Source of the DNA: DATJGR01 sp041739525
Lineage (GTDB): Bacteria; Pseudomonadota; Gammaproteobacteria; Pseudomonadales; Azotimanducaceae
Assembly (NCBI GenBank): GCA_041739525.1
Contig: JBGSNQ010000113.1
Location: forward strand, 1-64,000
DNA length: 64,000 bases
Direction of reading: 5' to 3'
Below are positions 43,085-51,524 of this stretch, piece by piece. Numbering within the stretch: position 1 is the first letter of the stretch; each line of letters opens with the position of its first letter. Under the pieces are notes generated by a model, which worked only from the letters and a program-made list of their open reading frames with translations, had not been told where the DNA came from and ran no database searches. The translations under genes were made by a program, and so were the position numbers.

Positions 43085-43801
43085 CTAGGAGGGGCTGGAG
43101 TTGCGCCTGTGTCTCAGATTGCGCATCGCGACTTCCAGGAGGTCGGCCCGCGCGCGTTCCGAGTTATAGATGGCGTAACTGGTGTTCGAGCTGTGCAAAC
43201 GACGGTGCACCAGTACTTCAGGTAGTACCTGCTTGACGACACCGGCGCGCTCGGCGCGCGCGAACCAGTCGGTGTCTTCGCTGACGCGCAACGATTCATC
43301 GAACAAGCCGACGCGATCGAACACCTCCCGCCTGGCCATCAGACATTGGCAGACATAGCCGGTGTGAGGTTCTGTGTAGCGTTTATCCACCTGTGCCTGT
43401 TCGTGCTGCAACTCGGGTGCCCAGAAATTCTGAGCGTGCGTGACGCAGATGGAGAGATCCGGCCGTTGGGCAAATGCCTCGCGTTGGCGCGCGGTTTTGT
43501 CCGTGGCCCACAAATCGTCAGCGTCGAGAAACGTGATCAGTTCGCCGTTCGCGAGCCGCAATCCGCGATTGCGTGCTGCAGCAGGCCCCAGGTTCTCTTG
43601 TGCAACAAGCCGGACATGCCTGCGATATTTCGCTGCGACCTGCGCCGATTCGTCCGTCGATCCATCGTCGACCAGAATGATCTCGTTGGGAACAACGGTT
43701 TGAGCCAATACGCTGTCGAGCGCCTCAGCTAGATACTTCGCCGCGTTGAAGACCGGAATGACGCAGCTGATCGTGGGTTCCATGGCGGATCGAGTCGCCA
43801 T
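43085..43801 (-). CDS. Family 2 glycosyltransferase, copy 1
   Basis: A 238-residue GT-A enzyme. The nucleotide-binding strand is SCVIPVFNAAKYLAEALDS, followed by VDDGSTD and the metal-binding DADD motif (ITFLDADDLW). It has no transmembrane segment, so it is a cytosolic sugar transferase. ATG 43801 lies 2 nt after the PqqD-like gene stop; ATG 43783 is an alternative. It resembles the transferase at 45490 on the other arm of the cluster (VFNAxxYL..A, VDDGSTD, FLDADDLW). Confidence 0.9.
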   Translation of the reverse strand: MATRSAMEPTISCVIPVFNAAKYLAEALDSVLAQTVVPNEIILVDDGSTDESAQVAAKYRRHVRLVAQENLGPAAARNRGLRLANGELITFLDADDLWATDKTARQREAFAQRPDLSICVTHAQNFWAPELQHEQAQVDKRYTEPHTGYVCQCLMARREVFDRVGLFDESLRVSEDTDWFARAERAGVVKQVLPEVLVHRRLHSSNTSYAIYNSERARADLLEVAMRNLRHRRNSSPS

Positions 43802-43802
43802 C

Positions 43803-44234
43803 TCAACTGCGCGCAGCAGGACCGGTTCCGAGTCCCGGCAGTGGCGGATCGAGGGCGAACATCTCCGCCATGTCCGTGAATTTCTCGAGGGTCGGTGCTG
43901 TATATGCCAGACGATCGCCAGGTTCGGGCAGGAGCGTGTCGCTGGTATGTCCCTCGGTTGCAATCGTCAGCAGGCCTTCATTGCATAGCGCCTGGCACAG
44001 GCTCATGACGTCCGCCTCGAGTTGTGGCTGATCGGCGTCATAGGTGGTTGCGAGGGTTCTAACGATGTCGTCGAGGGACATTCGTTTTTCGATCAAAGAC
44101 CAGATGAAGCCACCGGTTGCCGGCATGCTGTAGTAGGTGCCGGTCGCAAGGTTGATGAGGATTGCTTCGCCATCCATCACCTTTGCAGCCACCTGTTGTT
44201 CATTGGGTACCACGAAGCTCGACATCGACAGCAT
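43803..44234 (-). CDS. PqqD-like peptide-recognition protein
   Basis: A 143-residue protein. Its first ~90 residues follow the PqqD/RRE winged-helix pattern: VAAKVMDGEAILINLATGTY, YSMPATGGFIWSLIEKRM, then an Asp-rich helix. PqqD-like domains present precursor peptides to modifying enzymes in RiPP pathways and also occur next to HprK-like kinases outside classical RiPP clusters. The C-terminal ~50 residues are extended and acidic. It starts 2 nt after the kinase gene stop. Confidence 0.78.
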   Translation of the reverse strand: MLSMSSFVVPNEQQVAAKVMDGEAILINLATGTYYSMPATGGFIWSLIEKRMSLDDIVRTLATTYDADQPQLEADVMSLCQALCNEGLLTIATEGHTSDTLLPEPGDRLAYTAPTLEKFTDMAEMFALDPPLPGLGTGPAARS

Positions 44235-44236
44235 GG

Positions 44237-45367
44237 TTATGCCTCACGAGATGCAATGGATGGAATTGCGGATGGATGCTTGGGTGTGTCGAAGAGTCCG
44301 CCCTCGAGACGATCGGCCAGAGTACGCACCGCATCCGGAATGAGATCGACGCGCCGACCCAGTTCGAGCCAGTAACTCGGCACAGCTTGTACGAGTTCGA
44401 CGAGGCGTTCGAAAGCCGCGCGATTCGGTCTTGGCAGCTGCATCACCGAAGTCGGGGCGATGGCTCTCAGCGTTTCAGCACGCGTCGCCGGTCGAAACCT
44501 GGTCAACTCGGAGTCCACGACCCGAGGTAGTGCAATTGCGTCAATGCTGCTGCTCGTCTGCAGACAGCCGGGAAACGCTTCCGTCAGGTAAAGGACGCAC
44601 TTGTCTTCGTAGGCGTAGTTCGGCAGATGTGCAAGCCGCCCTAGATCCGGAAAGCGCCTTAGATGATCCGTGTTGAGCAGGCAGGAGGCATACAGTCCGT
44701 AGCCAACGAAGCGGTTGCCGTTTACGCCCAGGCCAATGAAGTCATCCCCGAGATATTCCAGCCCGCCACGAAGGCACGAAATCGACGACGTGGATTTTCC
44801 TGCGCCGCCGTTGCCAACAAAAAGGATGCCTCGGTCGCGATGACGGACGAGTCCGGAGTGAATGAATTGGACGCCGCGATCCTCGAGCCACGCGGACAGC
44901 ATCTTGTGGAATGGCCGTGCACGCTCGTCGAGATTCAGACGAGAGGCGCTGTCCACAAAGCCGACGATCCGGTTCGCGCTCCGGTCCAACCACGTGGCGC
45001 CATGGAGACGCTCTTCGCCAATGAAGAGACCGTCGTCGGACGTCTTCATCAGGATCGGTGGCGCCGATCCATCAGGCGTTGGCCGTTGCGAGACCGACAC
45101 CCCTGTTGCCTGCACGTCCCACACGTCGATGGTGATCTCAGGAAGCGATGCTGCGTCGGTGGTGAGGTGACCCATCGCGGTTGCAATGATATCTGCCCAC
45201 TCGTCACCAACCGTGCGCACGCGTAGCGCGTGCCCGGCGATGCGCAGATCCAGGCGATGGACGCGATGCAAGGCGACAGCGCGGGAGAAGTCGTGGACCA
45301 AACCGGCGAACGGCACCTCTCCGGGTGCCAGAATCTGACGGCTCGGGTCGTGCGCCGTAGAGGACAT
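44237..45367 (-). CDS. HprK-like serine kinase
   Basis: A 376-residue protein with the P-loop GNGGAGKST at ~190 and, around it, FIHSGLVRHRDRGILFVG and LGDDFIGLG, the arrangement of HPr kinase/phosphorylase-like kinases. These phosphorylate a serine of a small protein or peptide rather than metabolites. In lasso-peptide clusters related kinases modify the precursor; here no cyclase or precursor is seen. ATG 45367 is chosen; the frame reaches 45418 without family sequence. It heads the minus-strand arm, divergent from the glycosyltransferase at 45490. Confidence 0.82.
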   Translation of the reverse strand: MSSTAHDPSRQILAPGEVPFAGLVHDFSRAVALHRVHRLDLRIAGHALRVRTVGDEWADIIATAMGHLTTDAASLPEITIDVWDVQATGVSVSQRPTPDGSAPPILMKTSDDGLFIGEERLHGATWLDRSANRIVGFVDSASRLNLDERARPFHKMLSAWLEDRGVQFIHSGLVRHRDRGILFVGNGGAGKSTSSISCLRGGLEYLGDDFIGLGVNGNRFVGYGLYASCLLNTDHLRRFPDLGRLAHLPNYAYEDKCVLYLTEAFPGCLQTSSSIDAIALPRVVDSELTRFRPATRAETLRAIAPTSVMQLPRPNRAAFERLVELVQAVPSYWLELGRRVDLIPDAVRTLADRLEGGLFDTPKHPSAIPSIASREA

Positions 45368-45489
45368 TGCTCGGACCTGCTGGAAATTGAACCGGAGTCT
45401 GTCACAGATCAGCAGCACCGGAGCCGACCATTACCAACACGTTACAAAGACCTTTCGCCTTACTCGTGGCGGGTACGGCACAGTACGGC
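45368..45489. promoter_or_regulatory. Divergent promoter region of the kinase/nucleotidyltransferase cluster
   Basis: A 122-bp gap between two operons transcribed away from each other must hold both promoters. I see no strong -35/-10 pair and no small open frame encoding a precursor peptide. Confidence 0.4.
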
Positions 45490-46170
45490 ATGCAAAAGCC
45501 TTCGCGTGTCAGCTGTGTGATTCCCGTGTTCAACGGCGAGCGGTATCTCGCGGCGGCGATCGCATCTGTTCTCGCACAGACTCGGTCGCTACTCGAGGTC
45601 ATCGTTGTCGATGATGGTTCGACGGACGCAACACGAAGCGTTGCCGAAACCTTCGGTACTCTTGTGTCGTATCTACACCAGGAGAACGCAGGACCGTCGA
45701 GCGCGAGGAATCTGGGCATCAGCCGGGCGTCTGGCGACTTCGTTGCGTTTCTCGACGCGGATGATCTGTGGCGCCCGAACAAGATCGATATACAGAGTGC
45801 GCGCTTCGACGCACAACCCGCATTGGCGATCAGCTCCGGGCACATGCGCAACTTCGCGTCTCCGGATACCGGCGCTCACCTTCTGGGCGACGGCGCACCG
45901 GAACCCAACCTTTGTTCATCGATCATGGTTCGTCGTTCACTGTTCGACGAAATCGGGCTGCTCGACGTCTCGCTGAGGCATCGCGACCTTCATGAGTTCG
46001 TGCTGCGCGCGACCGACACCGGACATGTCGTCGAGGCGCTACCTGAAGTCATGGTCGATCGACGTGTTCACGATGCAAACATGAGCCTCAACCGGAACGC
46101 CGAAGGTGAAATCGAGCTGCTTGCGATTGCTCGCGCGCGCATCGCGCGCCGTCGTCAGTCTCGAGCATGA
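45490..46170 (+). CDS. Family 2 glycosyltransferase, copy 2
   Basis: A 226-residue GT-A transferase with SCVIPVFNGERYLAAAIASV, VDDGSTD and FLDADDLWRPN. It is paralogous to the transferase at 43085. The 3' end overlaps the nucleotidyltransferase gene by 4 bp (ATGA). I start at ATG 45490 because MQKPSRVSCVIPV aligns with the other copy. Confidence 0.9.
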   Translation: MQKPSRVSCVIPVFNGERYLAAAIASVLAQTRSLLEVIVVDDGSTDATRSVAETFGTLVSYLHQENAGPSSARNLGISRASGDFVAFLDADDLWRPNKIDIQSARFDAQPALAISSGHMRNFASPDTGAHLLGDGAPEPNLCSSIMVRRSLFDEIGLLDVSLRHRDLHEFVLRATDTGHVVEALPEVMVDRRVHDANMSLNRNAEGEIELLAIARARIARRRQSRA

Positions 46171-47396
46171 ACGCCGATCGGTTTTCACCTGTACCGAGAA
46201 CCATCTCATGCTACGAGCTCGCGCTGCGGAACACGCTGCCGACGCATCCGCAGAACCTGCTATTGGCAGCATGCTTGCGAGAGCCGCCCGTCGCGTCGGC
46301 GGCGTGGCGCGATTTCGTTGCGGTCGTAGGGGATGCGAAGCGTTTTTTCGAACGCAATGGCACAGGCCTCAAAGGACTGCTGCCATTCGTCGAATCCCGG
46401 TTGGCCGAGAACGGAATCGATGCGGGCAAGAGTTTCCATACCTATGCCCGCGTCGCGTTGGTACGCGAGGCGCTGCGAAGTCGGATTTATCTGGAGATCC
46501 TGGGCGGCGTTCTGAGCGCCTTCGACAGGAACGGAGTATCCAGCGTGCTGTTGAAGGGCGGCGCAGTTTCGGCAACCGTGTACCCGCAACCGTCCCGGCG
46601 ACACAATCATGCGATCGACCTGTGGATCAGCCCGGAGGCGATGTCGCGTGCGAGCAGTGTGCTCGACGCGGCCCAGTTCGTCCGTGAAGTGCCGGGGCCC
46701 GGTGCCGCAAGCCACCGGAGATTTCGTCATCGCAGCGGGCTCGAACTGGTACTGCATTCGAAGCCGTTCTATCTGCCGCACTTTGATTTGCCCCTTGAGG
46801 AAGTCGTTGGGCGAGTCCAGAGCATCGGAATGGGCGAGGATTCCGCGCGTGTACTGTCTCCGGAGGACTGTCTGGTCCACGTGTTGGGCCATTCGGTCTA
46901 CTCCCGGTCGCGATCCAATCTGCGCTGGGTCTGTGATGCGTACTACCTCGTGCAAAGCACTCCCAAGATGGCATGGGACGTGGTCGTAGAAACGGCGACC
47001 CGCGCTGGGTTGACGCTGCCAATCTTCGTACCGCTTCGTTGGTTGAAAGACACTCTCTCCGTACCAATACCAGAACAGACACTACATGAGCTCCTGCGTC
47101 GCGGGCGCCCGGATGGCGTTCAGGTCGAGGGCATCTACTCGGCGCTTCTGCATACATCAGCGTCGCCGCGCAAAGCGTTTGGATGGACCCGCGGAAGCTG
47201 GCGAACCGCGTTGGGATTTGTCAGGTTCTGCGTGGCGCCTTCACCTCGATACATGCGTTGGAGATACAACGCGCCGCGATGGAAGTTGCCCTACCTTTAC
47301 GTTTCACGCTTGTTGAGGTTCGCAGCTCGAGCTTCGCGCCGCGCGATCCCTCGATGGCGGGGTGGTGCCGCGCCGAACGTTGGGGCAGTGAATTGA
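46167..47396 (+). CDS. NTP_transf_5-type nucleotidyltransferase-like protein, probably degenerate active site
   Basis: A 409-residue protein of the uncharacterised nucleotidyltransferase family (NTP_transf_5). The G-loop equivalent VLLKGGAVSATVYP is present, but where the family has a DxD metal motif this copy reads HNHAIDLWI, leaving a single Asp. The C-terminal ~100 residues are basic and aromatic (PRYMRWRYNAPRWKLPYLYV). It overlaps both neighbours by 4 bp and is probably partner to the intact paralogue at 47393. It may be a pseudoenzyme or substrate carrier. Confidence 0.75.
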   Translation: MNADRFSPVPRTISCYELALRNTLPTHPQNLLLAACLREPPVASAAWRDFVAVVGDAKRFFERNGTGLKGLLPFVESRLAENGIDAGKSFHTYARVALVREALRSRIYLEILGGVLSAFDRNGVSSVLLKGGAVSATVYPQPSRRHNHAIDLWISPEAMSRASSVLDAAQFVREVPGPGAASHRRFRHRSGLELVLHSKPFYLPHFDLPLEEVVGRVQSIGMGEDSARVLSPEDCLVHVLGHSVYSRSRSNLRWVCDAYYLVQSTPKMAWDVVVETATRAGLTLPIFVPLRWLKDTLSVPIPEQTLHELLRRGRPDGVQVEGIYSALLHTSASPRKAFGWTRGSWRTALGFVRFCVAPSPRYMRWRYNAPRWKLPYLYVSRLLRFAARASRRAIPRWRGGAAPNVGAVN

Positions 47397-48616
47397 CGAA
47401 GTCGAAGCCGCTGCTCGCCTCATGCGACCCTGAGCTCGCGTGCATGTGTCTTGCCGCACGTACGCAGTTCGGCCCGGCAGAAGCACTGCAAGTAGCGTCA
47501 CTGGTCCGCGATGGGCTCAACTTTCCGGTGTTTCTCGCGCAGTTGGAAAGACACTATGTCGCACCGCTCGTCTTGCGCAGTCTGAACTCCATCGGCGGTG
47601 CGGGCATTCCTTCGCGAGTGCTCGAGACGATGCGTGTTCGTTCACGGATCACGGCGTGGAAGAGCGAGCTCTTTGCGGCCGAACTGGTGCGGCTTTTCGA
47701 GCTGTTCGAACGTCGTTCGATTCAGGTGATCAACTACAAGGGGGCAGTTGCGGCCGGGCAGTTCTACGGAGCAGTCGCGTTGCGCAACTTCAACGATCTC
47801 GATTTTCTCGTGAGACGCGCCGACCTGTCGGCGATCGTCGCGCTGCTCGAGGAGGAGGGGTACGCCAACTCCAGCCAGTTTACCGCTGACCAATTCGAGC
47901 ACGTGGTCGCTGAGTTCAAGGAGTTCGTCTTTCGCCGTGGCGAGTTCTCGTTGGAGCCGCATTGGTCGTTGACCGGCAAACGCTACCCGTTCGAGACCGA
48001 CTACGAGGGGTTCTGGCAGCGTGCAGGAGTCTGGAACTTCAACGGCGTCGCGTTGCGCGTTTTCGCGCCCGAAGATGCACTGCTGGTGCATTGTCTGGTC
48101 GGCGCAAAAGGTCGCTGGCAGCGTTTGCAGATGGTATGTGACGTGGCGGAATGCGTGAGGGCCTGCCCCGACATGGATTGGTCGCGTGTGAATGAGATGT
48201 CCAGAGCCACCGGTACCGTGCGCATTCTCCACGTCGGACTGCTTCTCGCCGCTGAACTATCGGGCGCGCAATTGCCGGACGATGTGGCAGTAGCGGTTCG
48301 TAAGTCCCCTCAGGTAAGGAGCCTTGCGCGAACAGTGCTGAGTTCATGGAAGGTGCGGGCGACGCAGCGTCGCTTCTTGCCAGACTCACCGAGCATTTTT
48401 TCGCCGATGCTGTTCCGGCAGCGCGAACGCTTTAGGGATCGTTGGCGCTACTTGTGGCGCACCACTACAACACCGTCAGTGCTTCACATGGAACGTTTGC
48501 CGCTGCCCAAATGGTTGTACCCGGCCTATCGCGTGGCAGTGCCGTTCCATGACTATGTGCTGGTGCCGTTACGAAGGCTTGTGTTCCAAAGCAACGTTTC
48601 GCCGCCGAAACCATGA
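47393..48616 (+). CDS. NTP_transf_5-type nucleotidyltransferase
   Basis: A 407-residue nucleotidyltransferase-fold protein. VINYKGAVAAGQFYG and RNFNDLDFLVRR give the complete G-loop and DxD metal pair. Members occur with HprK-like kinases and PqqD-like proteins in peptide and exopolysaccharide loci; the nucleotide-transfer target is not established. TTG 47393 overlaps the preceding TGA (TTGA) and is the only start that gives the expected length; the frame is open further upstream only as antiparallel shadow. A 4-bp overlap with the sulfotransferase follows. Confidence 0.8.
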   Translation: MTKSKPLLASCDPELACMCLAARTQFGPAEALQVASLVRDGLNFPVFLAQLERHYVAPLVLRSLNSIGGAGIPSRVLETMRVRSRITAWKSELFAAELVRLFELFERRSIQVINYKGAVAAGQFYGAVALRNFNDLDFLVRRADLSAIVALLEEEGYANSSQFTADQFEHVVAEFKEFVFRRGEFSLEPHWSLTGKRYPFETDYEGFWQRAGVWNFNGVALRVFAPEDALLVHCLVGAKGRWQRLQMVCDVAECVRACPDMDWSRVNEMSRATGTVRILHVGLLLAAELSGAQLPDDVAVAVRKSPQVRSLARTVLSSWKVRATQRRFLPDSPSIFSPMLFRQRERFRDRWRYLWRTTTTPSVLHMERLPLPKWLYPAYRVAVPFHDYVLVPLRRLVFQSNVSPPKP

Positions 48617-49329
48617 CCACAAAGTTCGTGATTTACGGACAATCGCGGTCCGGCAGCACGCTGCTCGTAGAGCTGATCAACACACATCCCGACGTACATT
48701 GCGATGGAGAGCTGTTCAATGAAGACGCAGCTCGAATCGGCAACCGCGTGCTGCTGAGCCTGGTCAGAGCGTTTCCGATGCCGTATCTCATCCACAGGCG
48801 ACGTCGCGCCGACGCAAAGGCCTACGGATTCAAACTGCTCTTCTACCACCTGCCCAGAACGCGTCAGGTGATGAAGATCCTTGCTTTGACGGGTTGGAAG
48901 TTCGTTCATGTGTATAGGAAGAACATCGCGCGCCAGTCGCTATCGAACATCGTCGCCGAGACCACGCAACGTTGGCATAAGCGTGGCGACGATGCCGCCG
49001 CCCCGAAAGGAATCCACGTCAGCGTTGCACAGCTGCAGCGGGAGATTGAGGTCCGACAGCGCTGGCGCTCGAGGGAAAACGATCTCATCAGGCGTATCGA
49101 TCATCTCGATCTGTGTTACGAAGACGACCTCGAGCGGGCTGCCGACTGGCCGGCGACCGCAGACAAGCTATCGAGGTATCTCGGGTTGGCGCCGTTCAAA
49201 CCGGGCAATGTCACGCTGAAGAAGATCATTCGAGGAACAGACGACAACCTGATCGAGAACTACGCGGAGCTGAGCCCCCTTCTGGAATCCGGCGAAATCT
49301 CCTCTGGTTACGCAGGCGAGTGCCGCTGA
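48613..49329 (+). CDS. PAPS-dependent sulfotransferase
   Basis: A 238-residue P-loop sulfotransferase. The 5'-phosphosulfate loop is YGQSRSGSTLLVELIN (residues 8-23) and the 3'-phosphate-binding motif is VYRKNIARQSLSNI. It transfers sulfate to a hydroxyl or amine acceptor, most likely a sugar or peptide made by the neighbouring transferases. It is the last gene of the plus-strand arm. It is related to Stf0-like enzymes; the acceptor is unknown. Confidence 0.88.
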   Translation: MTTKFVIYGQSRSGSTLLVELINTHPDVHCDGELFNEDAARIGNRVLLSLVRAFPMPYLIHRRRRADAKAYGFKLLFYHLPRTRQVMKILALTGWKFVHVYRKNIARQSLSNIVAETTQRWHKRGDDAAAPKGIHVSVAQLQREIEVRQRWRSRENDLIRRIDHLDLCYEDDLERAADWPATADKLSRYLGLAPFKPGNVTLKKIIRGTDDNLIENYAELSPLLESGEISSGYAGECR

Positions 49330-49441
49330 CGAGGCGGATGAGCCGGGTAGGGGAGTTCCTACGGTGATTGGCGGGTTCCGTGAGCTTCCAACGCCGCTGC
49401 GGCGTGTCATGTTGGGCGCGTACGACAACGTGAGGTGTGTC

Positions 49442-49609
49442 ATGTTCAATTGGGCAATCATTTTCCTGGTCGTTGCGCTCGTTGCGGGCGTACTCGGCTT
49501 TTCCGGCATCGCCGGTACCGCAACGCAAATCGCATGGATTCTGTTCGTAGTCGGGCTGGTAATGGCGCTCGTGTTCTTTCTGGGCGGACGGCGGCCACCG
49601 AGCTTATGA
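49442..49609 (+). CDS. DUF1328 small membrane protein
   Basis: A 55-residue protein with two hydrophobic helices (MFNWAIIFLVVALVAGVLGF and IAWILFVVGLVMALVF), the DUF1328/YtjA pattern. Start at ATG 49442 gives the family length; the upstream extension to 49364 is not conserved. Members are stress-induced in other bacteria. A strong terminator follows directly. Confidence 0.88.
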   Translation: MFNWAIIFLVVALVAGVLGFSGIAGTATQIAWILFVVGLVMALVFFLGGRRPPSL

Positions 49610-49623
49610 CGCGGTGATGCCGG

Positions 49624-49654
49624 CGGGCCGACATGCGTCGGCCCGTCACTTTTT
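49624..49654 (+). terminator. Intrinsic terminator after the DUF1328 gene
   Basis: GGGCCGAC (49625-49632) pairs with GTCGGCCC (49637-49644) around an ATGC loop, extended by a closing C-G pair, and is followed by TCACTTTTT to 49654. This is a textbook rho-independent terminator. Confidence 0.88.
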
Positions 49655-49672
49655 GCGCTGTAGGAGCTCATC

Positions 49673-49930
49673 GTGACCGAAGCGTCAGCGCCGCTGGACC
49701 AATACAAAGGCTACTTGTATCGGACGTGCATCTGGCAACCGGAAGCAGGTGGGCAGTACTCGTTCGATGTCAGCTTGCAGAAGGACTGCGCCGGGCAGGT
49801 GAAACGCGCGAGCGGCTTGGTCAGGGAATTCCAGTACTTCAATGACGAAGTGAAGGCCACCGCGGCCGCAAAACTCTGGGCCGAGAACTACATCGACTGT
49901 GTCGAACGGGGCGAGCTGCATCCGTGGTAG
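49673..49930 (+). CDS. Hypothetical protein, 85 aa
   Basis: A small soluble protein (QYKGYLYRTCIWQPEAGGQY, KLWAENYIDCVERGELHPW) with GTG start 49673 after GGAGCTCATC. No family is recognised. It has four cysteines/aromatics and an acidic C-terminus. The reading frame is plausible because it starts just after a terminator and is followed by another small gene on the same strand. Confidence 0.5.
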   Translation: MTEASAPLDQYKGYLYRTCIWQPEAGGQYSFDVSLQKDCAGQVKRASGLVREFQYFNDEVKATAAAKLWAENYIDCVERGELHPW

Positions 49931-50007
49931 TACGGGATTGGAGTATCGAAGGGAAGAGCGTACGTTTCGTGGAACCGACACGCTATTGGGCGCGAGGAGG
50001 GGGAACC

Positions 50008-50214
50008 ATGACGCTGCGGATGATCCGATCGTACGAAACGGAAGTGTACGCAACCGAAAAAGAAGGCTATGTCGCAATCAAACAAACGGGCGACGAAGGC
50101 GATGAAGACCTCGTTCTACTGACCGCCGCTCAATTGCCCTCGATGATCAAAGAACTGCAGGCGCTCTACGAGAAGCGCGAAGAATGGGAACACGAACGTC
50201 CCGACCGGTTCTGA
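50008..50214 (+). CDS. Hypothetical protein, 68 aa
   Basis: A strongly acidic 68-residue protein with an excellent ribosome binding site (GAGGAGGGGG) before ATG 50008. The sequence YATEKEGYVAIKQTGDEGDE followed by a helical TAAQLPSMIKELQALYEKR looks like a compact beta-hairpin plus helix. Function is unknown; homologues seem to exist as short conserved proteins. Confidence 0.65.
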   Translation: MTLRMIRSYETEVYATEKEGYVAIKQTGDEGDEDLVLLTAAQLPSMIKELQALYEKREEWEHERPDRF

Positions 50215-50263
50215 GCGGCAGCGTCTCGGTGGTACTCTCGCCACCGATACCGGGGGGACGGCC

Positions 50264-51085
50264 ATGCTCAGAGAGATCACGCAAGACGAAATCGGCCAAT
50301 ACGAACGCGATGGCGCTATCTGCCTGAGAGGCTTGTTCGAACCCGCTTGGGTAGAACGAATATCGCACGCACTCGAACGGTTGCTGAATACCGATCGGGG
50401 TAAACGCGGCGATCTCACGGCGCCCAATTCTCCGGGCCGTTTCAACAACGCCACGTTCATGTGGCGCTTCGATCCGGACTTTCGCGCATTCGTATTCGAT
50501 TCACCCGCGGCCGAGATCGCTCGTCAGCTGATGCGGTCGCGCACCAGTCGATTCCTCTACGACCATCTTTTCGTCAAGGAACCCCACACGCGGGAAGCGA
50601 CGCCGTGGCACCACGATCAGCCGTATTGGCCGGTGCGCGGCGAACAGGTGTGTTCGATCTGGTTGTCGCTCGACTCGGTTACGAAACAGACGAGCGGACT
50701 CGAGTACATCAAAGGTTCGCACCGATGGCCGAGCCGCTATCGCCCCGAGGTGTGGGGCAACGGCACTGAAACGTGGCGCAAGCTGGGATTGCTCGATTCA
50801 CAGGAAGAATCGATTCCCGACATCGAGGCGCAGCGCGAGAACTACGAATTCCTGAGCTGGGACGTGGAGCCCGGCGACTGCCTGGTGCATCACTCGTTGG
50901 CGATTCACGGCTCGGCGGGCAACAGCTCCGCAACGCAACGACGGCGCGCGTTAGCCACCCGCTGGATCGGAGACGACGCGGTTTATGCGCCCGCACCGGG
51001 CTCGTTCAATCTGCTGCTCGATGCGACGCTCACACCCGGTCAGCCGTTCGGCGGCGAGAAATTCCCGCTTGTCCGCTCGTCATAA
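50264..51085 (+). CDS. Phytanoyl-CoA dioxygenase-family (PhyH) Fe(II)/2-oxoglutarate oxygenase, copy 2
   Basis: A 273-residue oxygenase. The metal triad is visible as WHHDQPYW (HxD) and the distal His of LAIHGSAGN, with the 2-oxoglutarate Arg in RRRALATRWIGDD. The loop LEYIKGSHRWPSRYRP is typical of PhyH proteins acting on small molecules. It is only distantly related to the copy at 40044. It sits alone between a terminator-like hairpin and small hypothetical genes; no substrate is indicated. Confidence 0.88.
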   Translation: MLREITQDEIGQYERDGAICLRGLFEPAWVERISHALERLLNTDRGKRGDLTAPNSPGRFNNATFMWRFDPDFRAFVFDSPAAEIARQLMRSRTSRFLYDHLFVKEPHTREATPWHHDQPYWPVRGEQVCSIWLSLDSVTKQTSGLEYIKGSHRWPSRYRPEVWGNGTETWRKLGLLDSQEESIPDIEAQRENYEFLSWDVEPGDCLVHHSLAIHGSAGNSSATQRRRALATRWIGDDAVYAPAPGSFNLLLDATLTPGQPFGGEKFPLVRSS

Positions 51086-51119
51086 ACGCGGACGCGCGAT
51101 AGCCGAAACGTGAATGGGT

Positions 51120-51143
51120 GCGGCAGCGCGGGGGCGCTGCCGC
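51120..51143. terminator. Bidirectional stem-loop between convergent genes
   Basis: GCGGCAGCGC (51120-51129) and GCGCTGCCGC (51134-51143) form a perfect 10-bp stem with a GGGG loop between the dioxygenase gene (ending 51085) and the convergent small gene (ending 51153). It lacks a T-run, so the terminator assignment rests on stem strength and position. Confidence 0.5.
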
Positions 51144-51152
51144 TGCTCGACT

Positions 51153-51362
51153 TCAACCGGTCGGAGCTTCTACTTCAGCAAGCCGGTCACTGATTTTGCG
51201 GACGTTCTGCGCCTTGGCGCGGGGACGCAACACCATGCTTTCGTGGCTGCGCGACACGCTGATTTCGTCGCCCAGCTCCCGCATCGTCATCTTTTCGATG
51301 TCGGTTTCCGGGCTCAGTTGCAAACGCACGTCGCCGTCTACGATGGTAATCGTGGTCTTCAT
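51153..51362 (-). CDS. Hypothetical protein, 69 aa
   Basis: A small protein (TITIVDGDVRLQLSPETDIE then MTMRELGDEISVSRSHESMV) with a beta-hairpin-like N-terminus. GGAGAGACC precedes ATG 51362. No family is recognised. Confidence 0.55.
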   Translation of the reverse strand: MKTTITIVDGDVRLQLSPETDIEKMTMRELGDEISVSRSHESMVLRPRAKAQNVRKISDRLAEVEAPTG

Positions 51363-51524
51363 TGGCGGTCTCTCCAGTACATCGATCCGCGGGTTTGCGG
51401 ATCACTCTTTCGGGGCCGGGAGTGATTCTCGCCGCGCTCCACCCCGGGGGCTGTAGCGACAGTGTTGGAAATGTGCGTGAGCTGTGTGGACGCCGGCACC
51501 ACGCGGGATGGTAGCCTGCACGGC

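Noticed and set aside
43085..49329. Classical lasso-peptide biosynthetic cluster
   Set aside because: The kinase, PqqD-like and nucleotidyltransferase genes fit, but no asparagine-synthetase-like cyclase, transglutaminase-like protease, ABC exporter or precursor peptide was found anywhere in the window.
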